A DNA stretch of 43,009 nucleotides from Streptomyces sp. OR43 (GCF_008042275.1 NZ_RDBK01000008.1:574475-617483), one strand, 5' to 3'; positions 34,998 to 42,912 are shown, counted from the stretch's first letter. Numbers and translations are program-made. The notes: a model not told the origin generated them from the sequence alone.

Positions 34998-36143
34998 GTG
35001 ACCACCGCAGTCGTACGCGCACTGGGCGCCCTCGCCCACGAATCGGCACACGCCCGTCCCGGGTCCCCCTGCGCCTGCCCGGCGCCGGTCGTCCTCGCGG
35101 ACCGGGCGGACGGCACGGTCGTCCGCTGCGGCCCCGTCGTCGCCAAGGCCCACGCCGCCGGCACGGACACCGCAGCACTCTCCGCCCGCCTCGGCCTGGC
35201 CGCCGGCCCCGGCCTCGCGGGTGTCCTGCTCGCACCCCTTCCCGTAAGGCCCGCCGAGAACCGGGCAGGGCGGGGCGCCTCCTCGCCGTACCTCACGGAG
35301 CTGCACGGCCGCCCCGTCACCCTGTGGCCGTACGGGGAGCCCGTGGACCCCGGGGATCCCGACGCGGCACCCTGGGAGGCGGCAGCCGTCCTCCTGGCCC
35401 GGCTCCACGGGACGGGGACGCGTACGGGCCGCTCCACACCCGGGGAGCCGTCCGGTCCGTCAGCGGTGCCCGCCGTGCGCGCACCCGTCCAAGCGCCCGC
35501 GGTGCCCGGCATGCGCGCCGCTGCCCTCCACGCACCCGCCGTGCCCGCAGCGGGCGTTTCCGCCATGCACGCACCCGCCGTGCCCGGCATGCGCGGTCCG
35601 GCGAAGGCCGCGCTCGCCGTGGCCCGGATGCGCGCGGCCAGGCCCGGCGATCAGGCCACCGCTCCCGTGCTCGCGGCCTGGCACGGGCTGCCGCCCTGGG
35701 CGCGGGACGAGGCCCCCGCACCCGAGCACCGCGCCCACCTTCTCTGCCACGGAGACCTGCACCTGGGCCAGCTGGTCCGGTACCCCGCCCCGCACGGCCC
35801 GTGGCTGCTCATCGACGTCGACGACGCCGGTCCTGGTGATCCCGCGTGGGACCTCGCGCGGCCCGCCGCCTGGTACGCGGCCGGCCTGCTGCCCCCCGAG
35901 GTGTGGTTCCGCTTCCTGGACGCCTACCGGGCCGCGGGCGGCCCCGCGGTGCGCGCCGACGGTGACCCGTGGCCCCGGCTGGACGTCGCGGCCCGCGCGC
36001 TGACCGTGCAGACGGCGGCGCTGGCCCTCGCCAAGTCCGCTGCGGAGCACAGGGCTCCGGATGAGGTGGAACAGGTGATGATCGACGCCTGTGCCCGAAT
36101 TGCCGCTCTCCCGCCCGAGTTGACCGCCGAACACTCGTCGTAG
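34998..36143 (+). CDS. Aminoglycoside phosphotransferase-fold protein
   Basis: A 381-residue APH-family protein of unknown substrate. LLCHGDLHLGQLV near 247-259 is the catalytic HGDxHxxQ motif, and LLIDVDDAGPGDPAWDLARPAAWYAAG near 271-297 provides the metal-binding aspartate. Between the lobes, residues ~156-201 are an Ala/Pro/Met repeat (APAVPGMR, HAPAVP, MHAPAVPGMR) not normal for the family. The GTG at 34998 is chosen because the frame upstream looks non-coding; its GGGGAG lies only a few bases before. It may be a small-molecule or maltose-type kinase rather than a resistance gene. Confidence 0.75.
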   Translation: MTTAVVRALGALAHESAHARPGSPCACPAPVVLADRADGTVVRCGPVVAKAHAAGTDTAALSARLGLAAGPGLAGVLLAPLPVRPAENRAGRGASSPYLTELHGRPVTLWPYGEPVDPGDPDAAPWEAAAVLLARLHGTGTRTGRSTPGEPSGPSAVPAVRAPVQAPAVPGMRAAALHAPAVPAAGVSAMHAPAVPGMRGPAKAALAVARMRAARPGDQATAPVLAAWHGLPPWARDEAPAPEHRAHLLCHGDLHLGQLVRYPAPHGPWLLIDVDDAGPGDPAWDLARPAAWYAAGLLPPEVWFRFLDAYRAAGGPAVRADGDPWPRLDVAARALTVQTAALALAKSAAEHRAPDEVEQVMIDACARIAALPPELTAEHSS

Positions 36144-36211
36144 GGTGAACCGACCGCCGCCGGGCACGCATTCCGGCGACGGCTAACCGACGGCGAGGAG
36201 TGAGCCCGCAG

Positions 36212-36496
36212 ATGCAGTGTCCCAAGTGCCACGCACAGATGCAGACGTACAACCGCAACGGCATTCAGATCGAGCAGTGCAGCGGCTGCCGGGGGATATT
36301 CCTGGACTACGGCGAGCTGGAGTCCCTGACGCGCGTGGAGGCGCAGTGGACGCAGCAGGCTCCGCCGGCGCCGCCCGCCCCGCAGGCCTACCCCGCGGCC
36401 CCGGCACCCGCCTGGGGCGCCCCGCAGCACCACGGCGGACACCACCAGGGCCACTACCGGCAGAAGAGCTTCGGCCGGATGCTGTTCTCGTCCTGA
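36212..36496 (+). CDS. Small zinc-ribbon protein (zf-TFIIB type)
   Basis: A 94-residue protein whose first 40 residues, MQCPKCHAQMQTYNRNGIQIEQCSGCRGIFLDYGELE, form a two-CxxC zinc ribbon of the zf-TFIIB family. The rest is Pro/Ala-rich followed by a His/Gln-rich tail (HHGGHHQGHY). Function unknown; family members are widespread small metal-binding proteins. The ATG at 36212 has GAGGAG eleven bases upstream; a GTG at 36200 is possible. Confidence 0.82.
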   Translation: MQCPKCHAQMQTYNRNGIQIEQCSGCRGIFLDYGELESLTRVEAQWTQQAPPAPPAPQAYPAAPAPAWGAPQHHGGHHQGHYRQKSFGRMLFSS

Positions 36497-36574
36497 CCCC
36501 CGGCACCCCGCACTCCCGTCCCCGCGGCCCGCACGGATACGTCCGGGCCGCGGAGACGGCCCGCGGGACAACGG

Positions 36575-36608
36575 CGAAGCCCCGGTCGTCGAGACGACCG
36601 GGGCTTCG
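36575..36608. terminator. Bidirectional terminator between zinc-ribbon gene and tRNA array
   Basis: A perfect 16-base inverted repeat, 36575-36590 and 36593-36608, enclosing the stem CGAAGCCCCGGTCG. It ends six bases from the last tRNA-Val and lies 79 bases after the zinc-ribbon stop, so it can serve both converging units. Confidence 0.75.
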
Positions 36609-36613
36609 AACGG

Positions 36614-36685
36614 TGCGCGATACTGGGATTGAACCAGTGACCTCTTCCGTGTCAGGGAAGCGCTCTCCCGCTGAGCTAATCGCGC
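36614..36685 (-). tRNA. tRNA-Val(GAC), copy 1
   Basis: A 72-base cloverleaf on the minus strand: acceptor GCGCGAT/ATCGCGC, D-arm GCTCAGCGGGAGAGC, anticodon stem CTTCC/GGAAG with loop CTGACAC (anticodon GAC), T-loop TTCAATC, discriminator A. CCA is not encoded. Confidence 0.95.
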
Positions 36686-36708
36686 AGGGTGAACCTGCGT
36701 GTACTGCG

Positions 36709-36780
36709 TGCGCGATACTGGGATTGAACCAGTGACCTCTTCCGTGTCAGGGAAGCGCTCTCCCGCTGAGCTAATCGCGC
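36709..36780 (-). tRNA. tRNA-Val(GAC), copy 2
   Basis: Identical in sequence to the copy at 36614-36685 as far as I can read, 23 bases upstream of it in transcription order. Anticodon GAC, discriminator A, no encoded CCA. Confidence 0.95.
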
Positions 36781-36799
36781 GGGGATCCTTGCGGATCAG

Positions 36800-36871
36800 T
36801 GGACGATACTGGGATTGAACCAGTGACCCCTTCCGTGTCAGGGAAGTGCTCTCCCGCTGAGCTAATCGTCC
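36800..36871 (-). tRNA. tRNA-Val(GAC), variant copy 3
   Basis: The same cloverleaf with the same anticodon GAC, but with acceptor stem GGACGAT/ATCGTCC and small changes in the D-stem and variable regions. The changes are compensated, so it should fold and function. The discriminator is A. Confidence 0.95.
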
Positions 36872-36872
36872 T

Positions 36873-36946
36873 TGGAGGTGGAGACGGGATTTGAACCCGT
36901 GTAGACGGCTTTGCAGGCCGTTGCCTCGCCTCTCGGCCACTCCACC
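36873..36946 (-). tRNA. tRNA-Cys(GCA)
   Basis: Acceptor GGTGGAG/CTCCACC, anticodon loop CTGCAAA (GCA), T-arm with GGTTCAAATC, discriminator T as expected for tRNA-Cys. CCA is encoded (36873-36875 on the complement). One base separates it from the third tRNA-Val. Confidence 0.95.
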
Positions 36947-36984
36947 AGGGATGGGGGTTCGGGAAGGATCCCCCATCTTCTGCG

Positions 36985-37057
36985 AGCGGACGACCAGGTT
37001 CGAACTGGCGACCTCAACCTTGGCAAGGTTGCGCTCTACCAACTGAGCTACGTCCGC
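36985..37057 (-). tRNA. tRNA-Gly(GCC)
   Basis: First tRNA of the leftward array. Acceptor GCGGACG, D-arm GCTCAGTTGGTAGAGC, anticodon stem CAACC/GGTTG with loop TTGCCAA (GCC), T-loop TTCGAAC, discriminator T; CCA not encoded. Confidence 0.95.
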
Positions 37058-37099
37058 TTGTCGGTTCCGGTCCGCTTGCGCGTCCCGGCGACGTGTTGA

Positions 37100-37127
37100 A
37101 CTCTAGCGGATTCCGGGGCCAGTACAA
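37100..37127 (-). promoter_or_regulatory. Promoter of the tRNA array
   Basis: On the minus strand: TTGTAC (-35, 37122-37127), 16 bases, then TAGAGT (-10, 37100-37105), which matches the HrdB TANNNT form. It lies about 43 bases ahead of tRNA-Gly and would drive Gly-Cys-Val-Val-Val. Confidence 0.65.
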
Positions 37128-37189
37128 AAACGCGTTTGTGCAGCGTGCTGAGGTGCGCTCGCCCCGGCGCAGGTCACCGCGCGCCGTCC

Positions 37190-37195
37190 TAGACT
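37190..37195 (+). promoter_or_regulatory. -10 box giving a probable leaderless pabB transcript
   Basis: TAGACT ends eight bases before the GTG start of the chorismate-binding gene. A start point about seven bases after it falls on the GTG, and no ribosome site is visible, so a leaderless message is likely. The -35 region is weak. Confidence 0.5.
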
Positions 37196-37202
37196 CACCG
37201 AC

Positions 37203-38258
37203 GTGCACGACCTCGCTCCAATGGCCCGCTTCGGCGGCCTCGTCGCCTCCGATCTACAGGATGTGACCAGTGATCCCGCAGCCCTCGACTCGTCCGGATT
37301 CTGGGCGCTATCAGCTGACTTCGAGGGCCGGCTCGTCTGTGCCCGGTTCGCCACCGTGCGTACCGCGGCCGTGCCCGCGCCCGTGCGCGGCGCCTGGCGC
37401 GGCCCGGCCGCCGGTGACTGGACCTCGTCCCTCGACCGCGCCGCTTACACGGAGGGCGTACGGCGCATCCGCGCATACATCGCGAGGGGCGAGGTCTATC
37501 AGGCCAACCTCTGCCGTGTGATGACCGCGCCGCTGCCCGATCCGGCCGCGGCGGACGTGGACGCCCTCACCGCGCTGCTGGCGCGCGGCAACCCGGCCCC
37601 CTACGCAGGAACGATTCGGCTTCCCGGTCACGGGGTGGAGATCGCCACCGCCTCGCCGGAGCTGTTCCTGCGCAGGGGCGGCCGCACGGTCGAGTCCGGG
37701 CCGATCAAGGGGACCGGGCGCACGGAGGCGGATCTGCTGGAGAAGGACCACGCCGAGAACGTCATGATCGTCGACCTGGTCCGCAACGACCTGGGCCGGG
37801 TCTGCGCCACCGGATCGGTCACGGTCCCCGGCCTCTGCGTCGTGGAGAAGCACCCGGGCCTCGTCCACCTCGTCTCCACCGTGCGCGGCCGGCTCGCCGA
37901 CGGTGTGGGCTGGCCGGAACTGCTTGCCGCCGCCTTCCCGCCCGGATCGGTGACCGGGGCACCCAAGTCCAGCGCGCTGAGGATCATCGGGGAACTGGAG
38001 ACCGCCCCGCGCGGCCCGTACTGCGGAGGCATCGGCTGGGTGGACGCCGACCGGGCCACCGCCTCCCTCGCGGTGGGGATCCGCACCTTCTGGACCGACC
38101 GCACGGACGGCGCTCCGGTGCTGCGGTTCGGCACCGGAGCCGGCATCACCTGGGGCTCCGATCCGGAACGTGAATGGGCCGAGACCGAACTGAAGGCGTC
38201 CAGGCTGCTCGCGGTAGCGTCGGGCGCATACGAGGCAACCGGAAGGACCGCACCATGA
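37203..38258 (+). CDS. pabB: Chorismate-binding enzyme, aminodeoxychorismate synthase component I
   Basis: A 351-residue member of the anthranilate/aminodeoxychorismate synthase family, lacking most of the N-terminal subdomain. AYIARGEVYQANLCR near 97-111, SPELFLRRGGRTVESGPIKGTG near 152-173, HAENVMIVDLVRNDLGR near 182-198, and FPPGSVTGAPKSSALRIIGELE near 240-265 carry the catalytic residues. It would make 4-amino-4-deoxychorismate for folate. The pairing with the lyase encoded next (ATGA overlap) supports PabB over TrpE. The glutaminase subunit is not here. Confidence 0.87.
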   Translation: MHDLAPMARFGGLVASDLQDVTSDPAALDSSGFWALSADFEGRLVCARFATVRTAAVPAPVRGAWRGPAAGDWTSSLDRAAYTEGVRRIRAYIARGEVYQANLCRVMTAPLPDPAAADVDALTALLARGNPAPYAGTIRLPGHGVEIATASPELFLRRGGRTVESGPIKGTGRTEADLLEKDHAENVMIVDLVRNDLGRVCATGSVTVPGLCVVEKHPGLVHLVSTVRGRLADGVGWPELLAAAFPPGSVTGAPKSSALRIIGELETAPRGPYCGGIGWVDADRATASLAVGIRTFWTDRTDGAPVLRFGTGAGITWGSDPEREWAETELKASRLLAVASGAYEATGRTAP

Positions 38259-39076
38259 AGATCTGGGTCAACGGGGGACTGCGGGCCGCCGATGACGCCC
38301 GCGTGTCCGTGCTCGACCACGGGCTGACCGTCGGCGACGGCATCTTCGAGACGCTGAGGACCGCCGACGGCAGGCCCTTCGCACTCACCCGCCATCTCGA
38401 CCGGCTGACCCGCTCCGCTCTCGGCCTCGGACTGCCCGCGCCCGACCTGGACGAGGTGCGCCGCGCCTGCGCCGCCGTCATCGAGGCCAACCCGGTCCCG
38501 CTCGGCCGGCTCCGCATCACCTACACGGGCGGGATCTCGCCGCTCGGCTCCGACCGCGGCACGGCGGGCCCCGGCCTCGTCGTCGCCCTCGGAGAGGTGA
38601 AGCGCCGCCCGGACACCACGGCCGTGATCACCGTTCCCTGGACGCGCAACGAACGAGGCGCGCTCACCGGGCTCAAGACCACCTCGTACGCCGAGAACGT
38701 GGTCGCCCTCGCCCGCGCCCACGAGCACGGCGCCTCCGAGGCGCTGTTCGCCAACACCGTCGGCCGCCTCTGCGAAGGCACCGGCTCGAACGTCTTCGTC
38801 GTCCTGGACGGACAGGTGCACACACCGCCGGTCGCCTCCGGCTGTCTGGCGGGAATCACCCGGGCACTGGCGGTGGAGTGGACCGGGGCGCAGGAGACGG
38901 ACCTGCCGTTCGACGTCCTGGACCGGGCCGAGGAGATCTTCCTGACCTCCACCCTCCGCGACATCCAGGCCGTCCACCGGGTCGACGGCCGGGAACTGCC
39001 CGGCGCGCCGGGACCGGTGACCGCCAAGGCCATGCGCGTCTTCGACGAGCGGGCCGGCGACGACCTGGACCCGTGA
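38255..39076 (+). CDS. pabC: Class IV PLP enzyme, probable aminodeoxychorismate lyase
   Basis: A 273-residue fold-type IV PLP enzyme. The start MKIWVNGG...VSVLDHGLTVGDGIFETLR is the family signature, the PLP lysine is in GLKTTSYAENVVA (about Lys142), and LCEGTGSNVFVVLDG binds the cofactor phosphate. Together with the preceding PabB it would yield p-aminobenzoate. A branched-chain or D-amino acid aminotransferase is the alternative, but the four-base overlap with pabB argues for the lyase. Confidence 0.85.
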   Translation: MKIWVNGGLRAADDARVSVLDHGLTVGDGIFETLRTADGRPFALTRHLDRLTRSALGLGLPAPDLDEVRRACAAVIEANPVPLGRLRITYTGGISPLGSDRGTAGPGLVVALGEVKRRPDTTAVITVPWTRNERGALTGLKTTSYAENVVALARAHEHGASEALFANTVGRLCEGTGSNVFVVLDGQVHTPPVASGCLAGITRALAVEWTGAQETDLPFDVLDRAEEIFLTSTLRDIQAVHRVDGRELPGAPGPVTAKAMRVFDERAGDDLDP

Positions 39077-39151
39077 TCACGTCCGCGCCCGGCCGGTCCG
39101 TCGCCGCAAAAGCGGATGACGCACACCCGGGCAGGGGATAGAAATCCTCTG

Positions 39152-39988
39152 ATGACCACGACACTCCGGCCGTCCGGGCCGATCCAGCAAGGCGCCGACG
39201 GCGCACAGAGCCGCGCCTACGACGTGTGCGACAACGGACGCCCCGTCGGCGCCGTCGAGATCGGCACCGAGCCGGGTTCGGACGGCGCGACAGGAGCGCT
39301 GCGGTCCCTGCGGATCGACGAACCGGTGCGGCGACGCGGTCGCGGCACCATTGCGGCACTGGCGGCCGAGGAGGTGCTGCGGGGCTGGGGCTGCACGCAG
39401 GTGCGGACGAGTGTCGGCGCCGACAACCTCGCGGGGCAGCGGCTGACCGCCGCACTCGGCTACACCGAACGCAGCCGGAACATGATCAAACAGCTGCCCG
39501 CCGGCCCTCCGGAACTGCCCGCCGGGCTGACCGCGCGGCCGATGACGCCCGAGGAGTACGCAGCCTGGGAGGACGGCGCGATCGCCGGATACGCGGAGAG
39601 CCTGGTGACCCGCGGCACCCCGCCGGAGTCGGCGCTGCGGGCGGCCCGCGCCTCGCACGCCGGACATCTGCCCCAGGGCCTCGCCACCGAGGGCGCCCGG
39701 CTGAGTTACCTCATCCACGAGGACGAGAGGGTCGGGTTCCTCTGGGTGGCGCGGTTCGAGATGCACCCCGGCCAGGTGGTCGGCTACGTCTTCGACGTCG
39801 AGGTGGACGAGCGCTTCCGGGGAAGGGGCTACGGCCGTGCGCTGATGCTCCAGGCCGAACGCCTCGCGCTCGCGGCGGGGGAGACGCGGCTGGGCCTGCA
39901 CGTCGTCACGGCCAACACGCCCGCACTGCGGCTGTACGAGTCGCTGGGCTACGAGCCGACCCGGTACAACCTGGCCAAGCCGCTCTGA
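39152..39988 (+). CDS. Tandem GNAT acetyltransferase
   Basis: A 278-residue protein with two GNAT domains. The N-terminal one (about 1-115) has RIDEPVRRRGRGTIAALAAEEVL, and the C-terminal one (about 120-278) has VEVDERFRGRGYGRALMLQAERLA, the acetyl-CoA pyrophosphate loop R/Q-x-x-G-x-G/A. Both also show a closing LGYxxRxxN/xYN strand. The substrate is unknown. The ATG at 39152 is preferred over one 12 codons upstream. It stands 75 bases after pabC. Confidence 0.82.
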   Translation: MTTTLRPSGPIQQGADGAQSRAYDVCDNGRPVGAVEIGTEPGSDGATGALRSLRIDEPVRRRGRGTIAALAAEEVLRGWGCTQVRTSVGADNLAGQRLTAALGYTERSRNMIKQLPAGPPELPAGLTARPMTPEEYAAWEDGAIAGYAESLVTRGTPPESALRAARASHAGHLPQGLATEGARLSYLIHEDERVGFLWVARFEMHPGQVVGYVFDVEVDERFRGRGYGRALMLQAERLALAAGETRLGLHVVTANTPALRLYESLGYEPTRYNLAKPL

Positions 39989-40414
39989 CCCGCCGCCCAG
40001 CCGCGGCCGAGCCCTGGGATCAGCCCAGCCCGTGCGGGCGAGCTGCTCCGCCCGTGTTGGCGAGCCGCACCGGGGACCCGCCGGCAGCTTCGGCGTGTGT
40101 CGGCCACGCCCTTCCGGTGGGCGGCCTCGGCCTGAAGCCGGGCCGCAGACCGGGCTGATGCCGGGCCGCCAACCGGCTTGAAGCAGCTGGGACGCCGACC
40201 GGTTCGAAGCTGAGCCGTAGACCGCCCCGATGCCTGGTCGCCGCCCCGGCCCCGGCCAGGCTTCGATAGCGGCCCTGGCCCGGCTCAGCCCTGTCTATGG
40301 CCTCAGGCCTGCTCGGCTGCGGCCTCAGCCGGGGACCCCGTTCCGGCCCAGCCGGGCCCGGCTACGGCCTCAGCCCTCTTCGGCCACCGCCCCAGCCAAG
40401 GCCCGGCCCCGGCC
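39989..40414. repeat. Gene-free stretch with degenerate GGCCTCAGCC-like repeats
   Basis: This 426-base stretch between convergent genes holds no convincing gene. From about 40130 to 40410 it repeats degenerate units built on GCCGGGCCGC, GGCCTCAG(G/C)CC and CGGCCC, for example near 40299, 40320, 40368 and 40411. The pattern looks like slippage-driven low-complexity DNA; it also includes the end of the dsbA-like gene. No terminator stem stands out. Confidence 0.5.
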
Positions 40415-40930
40415 TCAGCCCTGTTCGGCGAGCAGCCGGTCGGCGATCGTCTCGATCCGCTCGCGGAGCCCGTCCTGGCTCTTGCCGCCGTCCAGTCGCT
40501 CGCCGCCGATCACGTAGGTGGGCGTGCCGGTGACCCCGATCGCCTTGCCCTCGGCCTGATCGGCGTCGACGATCAGCATGTGCCGGCCGTCGATCAGGGC
40601 GGTGTCGAACTCCTCGGCGTCCAGACCGAGTTCCCCCGCCACCTCGATCAGCAGGGGCTCGCCGGCGCGGTCGAGCTCGGCGGTGCGGGCGAGCACCGCC
40701 TCGATGTACGGCCAGGCCCTGCCCTGCGCCGCGGCCTCCTCGGCGGCCTGCGCGGCGGCGAAGGCGTGCTTGTGCTTCTCCAGCGGGAAGTGCCGGAACC
40801 GGATCTCGACGCGGTCGCCGTAGCGGGCACGCAGGGCGTGCACGTCGCTGAGGGCGTGGTGGCAGTCGGGGCACTGGAGCTCGCACCAGACGTCGAGGAC
40901 GACCGGTGCTGCGGGGGTGGAATCGCTCAT
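40415..40930 (-). CDS. DsbA-family thioredoxin-fold oxidoreductase
   Basis: A 171-residue DsbA/2-hydroxychromene isomerase-type protein. VLDVWCELQCPDCHHALSDVHAL near 11-33 carries the CPDC redox motif, FRHFPLEKHKHAFAAAQAAEEAAAQG is the typical helix after it, and VTGTPTYVIGGERLDG near 140-155 is the cis-Pro loop. No signal peptide, so it is cytoplasmic and may handle disulfides or electrophile stress. A 94-base piece of this gene (40772-40865) recurs in inverse orientation at the window end. Confidence 0.85.
   Translation of the reverse strand: MSDSTPAAPVVLDVWCELQCPDCHHALSDVHALRARYGDRVEIRFRHFPLEKHKHAFAAAQAAEEAAAQGRAWPYIEAVLARTAELDRAGEPLLIEVAGELGLDAEEFDTALIDGRHMLIVDADQAEGKAIGVTGTPTYVIGGERLDGGKSQDGLRERIETIADRLLAEQG
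40772..40865. repeat. Left copy of a 94-base perfect inverted repeat
   Basis: The reverse complement of 40772-40865, inside the dsbA-like gene, is identical base for base to 42916-43009. See the matching entry at the window end. Confidence 0.9.
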
Positions 40931-41131
40931 GGGGACCAGTCTCCCAGGGTGTGCGGAGGTGCCACGACAGGCGTCGGGGGAGCGGACGGCACGCGGTCCG
41001 GGCGCGGGCCGTGCGGCACCTGGGGAGGATCCCGGCCCTGAAATGTCCCTGATGTGGGCTCGGAGCATGGCCGCCCGCCCGGTCGTCGGTGCAGGATGGA
41101 AGGGACGTTTCCCCTGCGCCTGGAGGCACCG

Positions 41132-41587
41132 ATGCTTGCCGAGACCATTTGCTCCGCGGTGTCCGCGGCGGGCCTGGGCATCGCCGCTGTCACCGCATAC
41201 CGGAAGCGGTTCCTCACGGCGACCCGGATCGCCGCGTACTCGCTGGTTCCGATCGGCCTGGTGCTGACCGGCGTCGTCGAGTGGGTGTCGGACATCGCCT
41301 TCAAGCCGAGTGTCTGGCTGGGCTTCGGGGTGCTGGGAGTGGCATGGCTGCTGTTCATGACCACCCGCGCGATCGAACGCCGCGGCGGGAGCACCCGCAA
41401 GGAGCGCAAGGCGGCGGCCCGTGCCGCGCAGACCGGCGCGGTGGCGCCCGCGGCCTCGGCGCCCTCGCTGGGGGCAGGAGTCACCGCCACCGAGCCGCGG
41501 CAGAAGCCGAAGAAGCAGTCCGCCGACGCAGGGCCCGGCGACGACTTCAGCGACATCGAGGCCATCCTGAAGAAGCACGGCATCTGA
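41132..41587 (+). CDS. Small membrane protein, function unknown
   Basis: A 151-residue protein. Two or three membrane helices lie in the first ~80 residues (ETICSAVSAAGLGIAAVTAY, IAAYSLVPIGLVLTGVVEWV, VWLGFGVLGVAWLLFMTT), followed by a basic, Ala-rich linker and a charged tail ending DDFSDIEAILKKHGI, a short acidic helix that could bind a partner. TGGAGG precedes the ATG at 41132. I do not recognise the family. Confidence 0.75.
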   Translation: MLAETICSAVSAAGLGIAAVTAYRKRFLTATRIAAYSLVPIGLVLTGVVEWVSDIAFKPSVWLGFGVLGVAWLLFMTTRAIERRGGSTRKERKAAARAAQTGAVAPAASAPSLGAGVTATEPRQKPKKQSADAGPGDDFSDIEAILKKHGI

Positions 41588-41669
41588 CCGGACCTCTTCC
41601 GTCCCGGTCCCGTTCCGTCCGGACCCCTTCCGTCCCGGTCCCGTTCCGTCCGGACCTCTTCCGTCCGGG
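41588..41669. repeat. 31-base tandem repeat, about 2.6 units
   Basis: Units starting at 41588, 41619 and 41650 begin CCGGACC(T/C)(C)TTCCGTCC; the first two are complete and differ at one base, the third is partial. They follow the stop codon directly, in the 305-base gap 41588-41892. The rest of that gap holds the LacI-gene promoter and leader. Confidence 0.8.
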
Positions 41670-41771
41670 CCCGCCGTCCGGGCATGCTTCGGGGCCTCCT
41701 GTCCGGCCCACCCGCGACAGCACGAGGACACGCGGGGGCGGCGCTCCCATGAATCGATTCAGCCATGATCC

Positions 41772-41800
41772 TTGACGGCGTTCGGCGAGCGGGTTAGCGT
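41772..41800 (+). promoter_or_regulatory. HrdB-like promoter of the LacI-family gene
   Basis: TTGACG at 41772-41777, a 17-base spacer, then TAGCGT at 41795-41800: a close match to the Streptomyces housekeeping consensus. It would give an ~85-base leader containing the small palindrome TGAAACAATTCA (41812-41823), a possible LacI-type autoregulatory site. Confidence 0.65.
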
Positions 41801-41892
41801 CCCACCCGGATTGAAACAATTCATTCACCGCCGTCCGTACGATGGGGTGACGCCGCTGGACGAGCGCGGCCAAGGGCAGTGGGGCAGGACTA

Positions 41893-42912
41893 GTGGCGCG
41901 TGTGGCAGGCATCAAGGATGTGGCCCGGGAGGCCGGCGTCTCCGTGGGCACGGTCTCCAATGTGATCAACCGCCCCGAGGCCGTGCTGCCCGAGACCCGG
42001 GCCCGGGTGCTGGCCGCGATCGAGGAGCTCGGATACGTCCGCAGCGAGTCGGCCCGCCAGCTCAGGGCCGGCCGCAGCCGGATCATGGCGCTCCTCGTCC
42101 TGGACATGGGCAACCCCTTCTTCGTCGACGTGGCCCGTGGCGCCGAACGCGCCGCCCGTCAGGCGGGCCTCGGCGTCATGGTCTGCAACAGCGGCCAGAG
42201 CCCCGCCGAGGAGGCCGAATACCTCGGCATGTTCGCGGAGCAGCGGGTGTGCGGCGTGCTGGTCACCCCGGCCGACGCCACCGGCCGCAACCTCGACTCC
42301 TTCAGCCGCCATCGGATTCCCTACGTCCTGGTGGACCGGGTCGCCTCCGGCACGGGCAGCTGCGCGGTCTCCGTCGACGACGTACGCGGCGGTGCGCTGG
42401 CCGTCGGCCACCTGGTCTCGGCCGGGCACCGCTCGGTGGCGTACGTCAGCGGACCCGGCGACCTGCACCAGATCAGGGACCGTCGCGAGGGCGCGCTGTC
42501 CGCGCTCGCCGAGGCCGGACTGCCGCCCGGGGCGCTCGTCGAGATCCCCTCCGACCGCCTGGACGTGGCGGCGGGCCGGGACGCCGGAGCCCGGCTGCTC
42601 GGGCTCGTCCCGCGCCCCACCGCCGTGTTCTGCGCCAACGACCTGCTGGCCCTGGGCGTGCTCCAGGCCCTGTACGCGGCAGGGGTGCGGGTCCCGCAGG
42701 ACATCGCCATCGTCGGGTACGACGACATCGAGTTCGCCGCCGCCGCTGCCGTACCGCTCACCTCGGTCCGCCAGCCGGCGGTCGTGATGGGCCGGATGGC
42801 CGCCGAGCTCCTGCTGGAGGAGGCGGACGACGAGGGCGGTACCCACGAGCACCGCAGCGTCGTGCTCCAGCCTGAACTCGTCGTGCGCGCATCCAGTTCC
42901 ACCCCGCGCTGA
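41893..42912 (+). CDS. LacI-family transcriptional regulator
   Basis: A 339-residue regulator. The N-terminal helix-turn-helix IKDVAREAGVSVGTVSNVINRPEAVLPETRARVLAAIEELGY (7-48) includes the hinge helix start, and residues ~60-330 form the periplasmic-binding-protein-like sensor (LVLDMGNPFFVDVARGAERAARQAG, AVFCANDLLALGVLQAL, IAIVGYDDIEFAAAAAVPLTSVRQP). It probably represses sugar-use genes that lie outside the window. The GTG at 41893 is the chosen start; the usual MARVAGIKDVA follows. Confidence 0.92.
   Translation: MARVAGIKDVAREAGVSVGTVSNVINRPEAVLPETRARVLAAIEELGYVRSESARQLRAGRSRIMALLVLDMGNPFFVDVARGAERAARQAGLGVMVCNSGQSPAEEAEYLGMFAEQRVCGVLVTPADATGRNLDSFSRHRIPYVLVDRVASGTGSCAVSVDDVRGGALAVGHLVSAGHRSVAYVSGPGDLHQIRDRREGALSALAEAGLPPGALVEIPSDRLDVAAGRDAGARLLGLVPRPTAVFCANDLLALGVLQALYAAGVRVPQDIAIVGYDDIEFAAAAAVPLTSVRQPAVVMGRMAAELLLEEADDEGGTHEHRSVVLQPELVVRASSSTPR

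Noticed and set aside
34998..36143. Antibiotic resistance phosphotransferase.
   Set aside because: The APH fold is clear, but the genomic setting is housekeeping, and nothing shows aminoglycoside or macrolide specificity.
36614..37057. tRNA array as an integration site for a mobile element.
   Set aside because: I see no integrase gene, no duplicated tRNA 3' end and no phage-like genes nearby.
41588..41669. Short regular repeats considered as CRISPR.
   Set aside because: The units are contiguous with no spacers and there are no cas genes in the window.
41893..42912. LacI-family gene as pathway regulator of the sugar genes.
   Set aside because: It lies about 14 kb beyond the cluster amid housekeeping genes, and no matching operator was seen in the cluster gaps.
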